From Verrucomicrobiales bacterium (GTDB lineage Bacteria; Verrucomicrobiota; Verrucomicrobiia; Verrucomicrobiales; DEV007), in the NCBI GenBank assembly GCA_002726915.1, contig PBSY01000058.1, forward strand, positions 52,101 through 116,100: DNA of 64,000 bases, in the 5' to 3' direction. Positions 56,326 to 64,000 of the stretch are shown piece by piece. Under the pieces are notes generated by a model. It was given only the letters and a program-made list of their open reading frames with translations. It ran no database searches and was not told where the DNA came from. Position 1 is the first letter of the stretch; every line of letters starts with the position of its first letter. Both the position numbers and the translations under genes were made by a program.

Positions 56326-57105
56326 TTATCTTTTTTGAGTAGCTCGCCTCTGCTTGAAAAGCCACGTCAGAAAGTCAGACTCCAGATCGCAGATATCACT
56401 GCTCACCTCGGTCTTACCGTTTTCAGCTCCAGAGATCATTTTTCCAGAGACACCGTGATTATCACCTTCCCACGTCGTCAGCTTCATGTTTCCAGCCATT
56501 TTAATCAGAGCTTCAAATACTGCGCGCTGTTTCTCATAAGGACAGACGCCATCTTTGTCGCCATGAAAGGCCCATATCGGAATGTCTTTAATCTTTGCGG
56601 GATCGATAAAATCCTCAGTTCGCTTCAAGCCACTCCCCGCTGAAGGCGCCGCCGCCGCAAAATAGTTGGGCTCCAGCTGAATATAAATATAGGTACCATG
56701 TCCTCCCATGGAATGGCCAAGAACATAAATGCGATTCTCATCAACAGCTGGCAGTTCAGCAATCAATGATTGAATAGCTTTCAGCTGATCAGCGTCCCAG
56801 AGCCCAGGTGCCTGAGGTGCCACGACATAACACGGGAATTTTCCTCGAATGCTTTCTTCCGCTAACTGCTTATTCCAATCCTTGAGCTGCTTATTGTTAT
56901 CGTTTCCCTTACCTCCCGCACCATGCAGCGAGAGAATCACCGGATAGCTTTTCGAAGAATCGAATTCGAGTGGCTTCATGACCCTGACAGGCAACCCACG
57001 ATAAACTTGCGGCTCATAGAGTTCGGACCATTGACCGCCTTGGGCACAGAGCTCACTCCCTGATGTTATTAGCGCCAGAAAGGCGCATGCTAGTAGTATT
57101 CTCAT
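56326..57105 (-). CDS. Secreted alpha/beta hydrolase (esterase/prolyl-oligopeptidase-like)
   Basis: 'YPVILSLHGAGGKGNDNNKQLKDW', 'YVLGHSMGGHGTYIY', 'PIWAFHGDKDGVCPYEKQR'. Confidence 0.88.
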   Translation of the reverse strand: MRILLACAFLALITSGSELCAQGGQWSELYEPQVYRGLPVRVMKPLEFDSSKSYPVILSLHGAGGKGNDNNKQLKDWNKQLAEESIRGKFPCYVVAPQAPGLWDADQLKAIQSLIAELPAVDENRIYVLGHSMGGHGTYIYIQLEPNYFAAAAPSAGSGLKRTEDFIDPAKIKDIPIWAFHGDKDGVCPYEKQRAVFEALIKMAGNMKLTTWEGDNHGVSGKMISGAENGKTEVSSDICDLESDFLTWLFKQRRATQKR

Positions 57106-57122
57106 AATTAAATCTTCTACTC

Positions 57123-58580
57123 TTACCAATCTCTCGGAGCAGGCTTTACGGTAGGATAATTATCGAAGACCTCTCCGTTTCCAAGAGCACGCGGATCACC
57201 CTGCGACTTAAGCTCTTTCATCATTCGGCGCTTCATTTTTTTGACAAGATCCCCTTGCCCACCAAGTTCGGCTAAGTTGGTGACGCAGTCAGGGTCTTCG
57301 ACGACATTGAACAACATATCCGCAGGGCGCTTGCCGAAATTGTGCTTCCAGAAGACAGTTTCCATATTCATCTCCATGATCAATGACTTCGTGGGGCTTC
57401 TATCGGTGTCTTTTAATCCAAGTTCAATATTGCCACAAGGCCACCGATCCGGCTCAAAGTTGTGCACATAAAGATAGTCACCCATACGGATCCCACGCGC
57501 CGGATAGCCTTGGCCAGAAGGTGAACCGGGACGAGCATAAACATCATTTCGCTCCCGTCCGATCAGCACATATTCACGTTTATGATCAGGGGCATCATTA
57601 AGCAGATCCGCCATACTTCGCCCGCTCAACTCCATACCCATGGCCTCAGCATCACCTTCTTGAAGATCAATAAAGGTAGCCGCAAAATCGATGAAGCTGA
57701 CAAAGTCTTCGATCCGTCGCCCCGGATTCTTGATCCCCCGTGGCCAGCGCATCACCAGTGGCACTCGGTGAGCATCATCAAAGGTGTGCCCTTTTACTCG
57801 CGGAAACGGCATCCCATGGTCTGAAGTCACAATCACAAGAGTATCCTCGGCTTCGCCAGAAGTCTCAAGATCAGCCAGTAATTCTCCGACATGGGAATCA
57901 AAGCGCTCTACCTCCATCGAGTAATCGAGCATGTCGCCACGAACCACATCACTGTCGGGCCAGTAACGCGGCACATGATCAATATCTGAAAGTTTTTTTC
58001 CAGCATTAATACCAGCGTCCTTTTCATAACCCCGGTGAGGGTCACTACTGCCATGCCAGTAAAAAAATGGCGGAGCATCTTCACCCCGGGCTTCCAGAAA
58101 TTTTCCAAAATGATCACCCGGCACTCGCTTCGTGCTGATGACAGTTAGCCCGAAATCACGGGGCGAACCGTCTGCATGATGAGCCGTCCCCGGGCCCCAT
58201 GTTTTGCCAACAGATCCAGTTTGAATACCCGTCGCCCGTAACACTTCTCCGAATGCCGGATAATTGTCAGGAAATACGTTCTGATGATTGGCTCCCGCTT
58301 CGATCTGCCAGGGAAAACGCCCCGTCATCGTCGAAGCTCGGCAGGGGGCGCACTTTGCCGTGGCAACATAAGCGTTATCAAATACGACCCCCTCTTCCGC
58401 CAGTTTGTCGATATTGGGAGTCCTCACCCAATCACAATCATAAGCCTGACCAAAATGGCGAGAAGCATCATCGGCAATGATAAACAAAATGTTGGGCGAC
58501 TCTTCGGCCTGGGCACTCCAGACCATAACCCCCAACGTGAGCACCAAAAACGAACTCCTAAAAAACAAAGCGTGTTTCAT
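57123..58580 (-). CDS. Sulfatase (CAPCR motif)
   Basis: 'SPNILFIIADDASRHFGQAYDCDWVRTPNIDKLAEEG...KCAPCRASTMTGRFPWQIEAG'. Confidence 0.94.
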   Translation of the reverse strand: MKHALFFRSSFLVLTLGVMVWSAQAEESPNILFIIADDASRHFGQAYDCDWVRTPNIDKLAEEGVVFDNAYVATAKCAPCRASTMTGRFPWQIEAGANHQNVFPDNYPAFGEVLRATGIQTGSVGKTWGPGTAHHADGSPRDFGLTVISTKRVPGDHFGKFLEARGEDAPPFFYWHGSSDPHRGYEKDAGINAGKKLSDIDHVPRYWPDSDVVRGDMLDYSMEVERFDSHVGELLADLETSGEAEDTLVIVTSDHGMPFPRVKGHTFDDAHRVPLVMRWPRGIKNPGRRIEDFVSFIDFAATFIDLQEGDAEAMGMELSGRSMADLLNDAPDHKREYVLIGRERNDVYARPGSPSGQGYPARGIRMGDYLYVHNFEPDRWPCGNIELGLKDTDRSPTKSLIMEMNMETVFWKHNFGKRPADMLFNVVEDPDCVTNLAELGGQGDLVKKMKRRMMKELKSQGDPRALGNGEVFDNYPTVKPAPRDW

Positions 58581-58650
58581 GTTATCATCTGATCATCAAC
58601 GATTGCACAGAATCCAATACAATCAGCGTGACCGTGCTGTGACAATAATT

Positions 58651-60111
58651 TTATGTTCCGCAAAATGTCGCGCAGACCACCTCTGAAGGCTTGGGAGCAA
58701 GTTCATATTCCGAATAAGCTGCCTGTTCCTCGAAGGGACGCCGCAACAGCTCGTTGAGCCTGCGAAACGGGACATAGTCGCCCTCGTAGGCGGCCGCAAT
58801 GGCTTCTTCGACGCGATGATTGCGAGGTATAAAGACAGGGTTGGCTTGTCTCATCGATTCGAGAGCGAGCGCCACATCTTCGTTGGACATTCGTGAGCGC
58901 CAGGAAGTCAGCCATGAAGCAATCGGTTGACTGTCAGAAAACTGCTCAAGCACTCCCGTTTCTTTGCCGCCTTCGAGAGCATCAGAAAGATGACGAAAGG
59001 TTAGGGTAAAATCCGCATACCCATCCGACATGATCGATAACAACTCTTGAACAAGTTCCCAGTCTTTATCGATTCCCTCTTCTAGGCCAATCTTGCGCAG
59101 CAGGCGATCACGGAGCGCCTTGCTATGAAGCTCAGGGAAGCGAGACAACTCTGACTCGGCTCCAGCTACGGCTTTCTCAGCATCATCATCGATCAGCGGG
59201 ATCAAGGTTTCAGCAAAACGAACCAGATTCCAATGACCAATCGGCCCCTGGTTTGCGTAGGCATAGCGTCCCTGCTGATCAATCGAACTGAACACTTTCT
59301 CGGGATGATAGACATCCAAAAATGCGCAGGGGCCGAAATCGATCGTCTCACCCGAGATACTCATGTTGTCGGTGTTCATGACTCCGTGGATGAATCCAAT
59401 TTGCATCCAGTGAGCGATTAATTCAGCCTGGCGTTCAATCACTCCTCCTAACAACTCCAGATAAGGATTATCGGCCTCGATGGCTCTGGGATAGTGTCGA
59501 GCGATGGCATAGTCGGCCAGCACTCTCAAATTATCAAAGTCCTCCCGGGCCGCAAAATACTGGAACGTACCGATGCGAAGATGCGACTGCGCCACGCGAG
59601 TGAATACGCCACCTGCCATCATGCTCTCGCGATAGACTTTGTCTCCACTGGCTACCGCAGCGAGTGCACGTGTCGTCGGCACGCCGAGAGCTGCCATCGC
59701 CTCCGAAAGGAGATACTCTCGAATCACCGGACCAAGCGCAGATCGCCCATCGCCCCGGCGGGAAAACTGCGTAGGCCCGGAACCCTTGAGTTGGATATCC
59801 CGTCTCACTCCATCTTTACCCACCACTTCTCCCAGCAAGAGGGCGCGACCATCTCCGAGTTGAGGAGAAAAACCCCCAAATTGATGCCCTGCATAAGCCA
59901 TCGCAATGGGGTCGGATTCCTCGGGAAACTGGCTCCCCGAGAGAACATCCAGACCACTAGACGACTCCAGCCAATCAACATCAATTCCCAAAACAGCCGC
60001 CAGGTCTCGGTTTACTTCGATTAATTCTGGAGAACTGACCGGACTGGGTTCAACCCGCTGGTAAAACGAGTCTGGCATTCTGCTGTAGGAGTTATCGAAA
60101 GGGAACTTCAT
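58651..60111 (-). CDS. selO: SelO/YdiU family protein adenylyltransferase (Cys form)
   Basis: 'AMAYAGHQFGGFSPQLGDGRALLLGEV...DIQLKGSGPTQFSRRGDGRSALGPVIREYLLSEAMAALGVPTTRALAAV'; C-terminus 'ATFCGT'. Confidence 0.95.
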   Translation of the reverse strand: MKFPFDNSYSRMPDSFYQRVEPSPVSSPELIEVNRDLAAVLGIDVDWLESSSGLDVLSGSQFPEESDPIAMAYAGHQFGGFSPQLGDGRALLLGEVVGKDGVRRDIQLKGSGPTQFSRRGDGRSALGPVIREYLLSEAMAALGVPTTRALAAVASGDKVYRESMMAGGVFTRVAQSHLRIGTFQYFAAREDFDNLRVLADYAIARHYPRAIEADNPYLELLGGVIERQAELIAHWMQIGFIHGVMNTDNMSISGETIDFGPCAFLDVYHPEKVFSSIDQQGRYAYANQGPIGHWNLVRFAETLIPLIDDDAEKAVAGAESELSRFPELHSKALRDRLLRKIGLEEGIDKDWELVQELLSIMSDGYADFTLTFRHLSDALEGGKETGVLEQFSDSQPIASWLTSWRSRMSNEDVALALESMRQANPVFIPRNHRVEEAIAAAYEGDYVPFRRLNELLRRPFEEQAAYSEYELAPKPSEVVCATFCGT

Positions 60112-60342
60112 CTGGATTTTTTACGTTTCACAAGTCTTACTGATCTGCGCTCATTCCAACTCCAACCTGATTCGGCAATGAGGTTCCAGCAACTAGAAGT
60201 CACATTTTTCAGCACGTCAGAAATGAGGCAAAAATCACTGTGTTTCCGCCTGCCTTGCTCTTCCACGCGCCTAGGATCTGCTTGACCCCAAACCGGCAAA
60301 CCGCTAACTCAGGTTCTTCCATATCTCTTGTTTTTACTACCT

Positions 60343-61752
60343 ATGACACTGTTCAACACCCTAATCGCTCAGGCGGCCTCTGCTCCTTTAGCTGCCGTCG
60401 AAGCGACTGAAACAGCCGGCCCCGGTCTGGGTTATCTACTTGGCGTTCTTGTCGCTGCAATCGTCCTCTTGCTGGTCATGATTCTGGTGCTTCGACTGCA
60501 GGCTTTCATCGCCCTCATCATCGCCAGTATTTTTACTGCTATCGCTGCAGGAATGCCGCTCGGGGATATTCCCACTACGATTGTTTCGGGCATGGGAGGT
60601 GCTCTCGGTTTTATTGCCACCATCATCGGTTTGGGCGCCATTTTCGGACAAATCTTGGAGCACTCTGGCGGAGCTCACACGCTGGCCAATTCACTGGTTA
60701 ATCTGTTTGGCCAAAAACGGGCTTCGTGGGCGATGCTGCTGACAGGATTCCTCATATCGATCCCGGTTTTCCTCGATGTGGGACTCGTCATTGTTGCGCC
60801 TATCATTTACGCCCTTGCCCGCGATACAAAAAAATCGCTGCTGATCTTCGGCCTTCCTCTTGTTTGTGGAATGGCGGTGACCCACGCTTTCGTACCTCCA
60901 ACCCCCGGCCCCGTTGCCGTTGCTGAAATACTCGGAGCCGACCTCGGACGCGTCATTCTCTACGGCATTGGTATCGGTCTTCCAACGGCGATCATTGTTG
61001 GCATCTTCATGGTGCCAAGAGTTTGCAAAGGAATCGAAGTCGATATTCCAGCGTTCTTCGAAGAATCCAAAGAGTCGGGACCTCTCCCAAACTTCGGGCT
61101 GGTCTCAACCATCATGGGGCTGCCAATCGTTCTGATCGTTCTTGGCAGCACTTGGGCGAAGGTTGAAAATCCAACTGAGTTGCAGAAAGTTATCGGCTTT
61201 CTTGGTCACCCGGTAGTGGCACTGCTTCTTGCTACCCTGCTTGCCCTTCTCTTTCTTGGAGTAATGCGAGGGGTCGGCAAAGACAAGCTATTGGAACTCA
61301 GCACAAAAGCCCTTGGCCCGGCCGGCATCATTATTTTGATCACCGGTGCCGGCGGCGTTTTCAAAGCAATCCTTGGCGCCAGTGGTGTTGGTGATGCTCT
61401 CGCTGAATGGTTGGGCGGCTACGGAATATCAGCTGTTGTTCTCGCCTACCTTTTTTCGATGATTGTCCGCGTGGCCCAGGGATCAGCTACCGTTGCCATG
61501 ATGACAGCGGCAGGTCTCATGGCCGGTATCGTTGCCGGCGGCGACTACAGCGCTTCCGATCTGGCACTCATCACCATCGCTATTGCAGCGGGTTCCACCA
61601 TGCTCTCACACGTAAATGACTCCGGCTTCTGGATCATTTCTCGCTACCTCGGCATGTCTGAGGCACAAACCCTGAAAACATGGACCGTCCTTTCCGTCGC
61701 TATTTCCCTGATCGGCTTCGCACTTACCCTTGTGCTTAGCATGGTAATCTAA
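60343..61752 (+). CDS. GntP-family permease
   Basis: Hydrophobic protein; 'GLGAIFGQILEHSGGAHTLANSLVNLFGQKRASWAMLLTGFLISIPVFLDVGLVI', 'HAFVPPTPGPVAVAEILGADLG'. Start taken at the second Met, 5 codons into the track ORF. Confidence 0.92.
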   Translation: MTLFNTLIAQAASAPLAAVEATETAGPGLGYLLGVLVAAIVLLLVMILVLRLQAFIALIIASIFTAIAAGMPLGDIPTTIVSGMGGALGFIATIIGLGAIFGQILEHSGGAHTLANSLVNLFGQKRASWAMLLTGFLISIPVFLDVGLVIVAPIIYALARDTKKSLLIFGLPLVCGMAVTHAFVPPTPGPVAVAEILGADLGRVILYGIGIGLPTAIIVGIFMVPRVCKGIEVDIPAFFEESKESGPLPNFGLVSTIMGLPIVLIVLGSTWAKVENPTELQKVIGFLGHPVVALLLATLLALLFLGVMRGVGKDKLLELSTKALGPAGIIILITGAGGVFKAILGASGVGDALAEWLGGYGISAVVLAYLFSMIVRVAQGSATVAMMTAAGLMAGIVAGGDYSASDLALITIAIAAGSTMLSHVNDSGFWIISRYLGMSEAQTLKTWTVLSVAISLIGFALTLVLSMVI

Positions 61753-61771
61753 CTTAACCCCACCCCCATTC

Positions 61772-62521
61772 ATGATTCGCATCCTACTGCTATCAGCTGT
61801 CTTCACCTCAGGATTCACCGCATTGAGCTATTCTGAAGAGAAAACCCCTCTCGCCCTTTCCCCGGTTCCTCGGGACAACAAGGCAGAACTTCACAAGTCG
61901 TTTAATGAGATCTCGAAAGCCGGCACAGCCCAGTTGGTGTTCCTTGGCGATTCAATTACCCAAGGCTGGTCAAAAAACGGAGCTGAAGCCTGGGAAAAAT
62001 ACTGGGCACCCTATCAAGCCGCCAACTTCGGCATCGGGGGAGACCGAACTGAGCACGTTCTCTGGCGCCTCAACAATGGAAACTACGACGGTCTCAGCCC
62101 AAAGCTTACCGTTCTGATGATTGGCACCAACAACACCGGACACGAAGGTCGTGAGATGCCGGAACACGGCGGCGCTGTCTACACCAGCAGCGCCGAAGAA
62201 ACCGCAGCCGGAGTCACCGCAATTATCGATGCGATGGCAGAGAAGCAGCCAGAGATGAAAGTACTGCTCCTCGCCATTTTTCCGAGAGGAGCTGATCGCA
62301 ACGATCCCAAGCGTCAGAAGAATGATGCGATCAATAAGCTCATCTCTAAACTTGGCGAACGTGACCATGTCACCTACCTCAATATCAACGATAACTTTTT
62401 GAAGCCGGACGGCACACTGCCTCAGGAGATCATGCCGGACCTGCTGCATCTTAACGCAGACGGCTACAAAATCTGGTCTCAGGCCATCGAAAGCACGGTG
62501 AAGGAGTTGATGGGAGAGTAA
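61772..62521 (+). CDS. GDSL/SGNH-type esterase
   Basis: 'LVFLGDSITQGWSKNG', 'NFGIGGDRTEHVLWRL', 'VLMIGTNNTGH', 'DLLHLNADGYKIW'. Confidence 0.92.
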   Translation: MIRILLLSAVFTSGFTALSYSEEKTPLALSPVPRDNKAELHKSFNEISKAGTAQLVFLGDSITQGWSKNGAEAWEKYWAPYQAANFGIGGDRTEHVLWRLNNGNYDGLSPKLTVLMIGTNNTGHEGREMPEHGGAVYTSSAEETAAGVTAIIDAMAEKQPEMKVLLLAIFPRGADRNDPKRQKNDAINKLISKLGERDHVTYLNINDNFLKPDGTLPQEIMPDLLHLNADGYKIWSQAIESTVKELMGE

Positions 62522-63454
62522 TCAGTTCTCCCCCACATCGACCGGCTTCAGCTTCCAGAGATAAAAGTCGTCAACGATCGCCTTGTCAGGCACCGCAAAA
62601 GCGAAGTGATTCTTAGTCGGATGATCAAATCCCGGTGATGAGTGCGTGGCCACTTCCTCACCGTTGAGATAAAGGGTCAAAGTATCACCGCGGTGCAGGG
62701 TCACCACTTCATACCATTCGTCTGCTTCAATCTCAGAGGGAAACGTCTTTTCGGCGGCCGCCACCGCATCTTTGTATTCCTTAGAATTCTTGTTCTCGCG
62801 ATACTCCATTTTAAATCGAGCGGAACGCTCATCAGCCAAGACGATCGACTTTTCATTCATCGTCACCCCGTTGATGTGCCCGGCCCAGACTGATTTATCA
62901 GCTTTGTCATTATAGGCCAGTTTCAGCTGGCCTCCCTCTTCCAGTTTCATCCGAACAAAAAGCAGACAATCACCGTAGGATTCTTTCGGCATAAAATTTG
63001 TAGAGATCGCGTGATCAGCCCGCGGTGATATGGTCATCACCAGTTCACCGTCGACGAGATCGTTCTGCTTATCCCCCATCGCTCGGCTGTCACTGTTGGT
63101 TGTCCATGGCCCGCCGAGATCGTCTTTATCGTCGGAGTCTTCACGATTAAAATTGTCCTCCATGAGGAGCAAACCCCGCTCTTCCACCATCACCGCAAGC
63201 GCTTCAGGAAGATTGTAGCTAAGTCCCTCACTTGCCGCGCTGCTCCCGCCTTCAGCGAATTCACGATCAGCCTCGCAGAGTTGATCAAACTTCACAAAGA
63301 TCTCAGATCCGTCTGCCCGGCGAAGGCTGACACCCATGTTGTTTTTGGAGACCATTTCCGCCTCAATCGTGCTGCCACTGGTAGAGGTCCAAGTGCGGGC
63401 CGAAAGGCTGACGGTGATAAGCGCCAAACCAAGGAGAAAGATGGAAATTTTCAT
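62522..63454 (-). CDS. SHD1-like + LamG/DUF1080-like secreted protein
   Basis: 'ARTWTSTSGSTIEAEMVSKNNMGVSLRRADGSEIFVKFDQLCEADREF' followed by LamG-like 'DEWYEVVTLHRGDTLTLYLNGEEVATHSSPGFDHPTKNHFAFAV'. Confidence 0.75.
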   Translation of the reverse strand: MKISIFLLGLALITVSLSARTWTSTSGSTIEAEMVSKNNMGVSLRRADGSEIFVKFDQLCEADREFAEGGSSAASEGLSYNLPEALAVMVEERGLLLMEDNFNREDSDDKDDLGGPWTTNSDSRAMGDKQNDLVDGELVMTISPRADHAISTNFMPKESYGDCLLFVRMKLEEGGQLKLAYNDKADKSVWAGHINGVTMNEKSIVLADERSARFKMEYRENKNSKEYKDAVAAAEKTFPSEIEADEWYEVVTLHRGDTLTLYLNGEEVATHSSPGFDHPTKNHFAFAVPDKAIVDDFYLWKLKPVDVGEN

Positions 63455-63722
63455 GATATCGATCCTTCCACGGAGTCGTCTCGGTGTAAAGAAACGGAAA
63501 TAAGGCCGAATCGTTTCTAGTTCCCCGTGTCATCATCATCTCCCCATGACACTTTTCTTAATGGAATGGCAAGATCCCAAACCAAGAGTCAAAACACCGA
63601 TCACCGAAACCCCCCGCAAACCAGGTCACTTAAGCGGCTTTGATAAACTGGTGCAACAGCACCAAAACTGAATCCACACAGCGCGGCAGCTTTCCCCAGT
63701 TCTCATTCAATTCGGCTGCTAA

Positions 63723-64000
<278 letters not shown>

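Overview
The window looks like a chromosomal segment from a PVC-group bacterium, probably Verrucomicrobiota. I infer this from the paired DUF1592/DUF1552 proteins, the PVC-type cytochrome c protein, many DUF1080 and SHD1-like proteins, and a TIGR02989-like ECF sigma factor. It is dominated by secreted catabolic enzymes: eight formylglycine-type sulfatases (one truncated at the right edge), several esterase/SGNH hydrolases, two PhoD-like phosphatases, DUF1080 proteins, an M36 metalloprotease and a 1340-aa multidomain oxidoreductase-like protein. I see no glycoside hydrolase, SusC/D pair, tRNA, rRNA, CRISPR array or transposase. Two observations stand out. (1) An ECF sigma/FecR-type anti-sigma pair (42.4-44.6 kb) lies next to four copies of a strict bipartite motif, GGCAGAATC-N11-G(A/C)GATAT. 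Each copy sits just upstream of a gene: the sigma factor itself, a sulfatase, a DUF1080/LamG-like gene and a PVC-type cytochrome c gene. This looks like an autoregulated sulfatase regulon whose anti-sigma factor may sense glycans through a PA14-like domain. (2) A secreted thioredoxin-like/SHD1 protein (5020-5670) has an in-frame TGA in a probable redox-site position. A SECIS-like hairpin follows at the expected spacing, so it is a candidate new selenoprotein, or alternatively a nonsense mutation.
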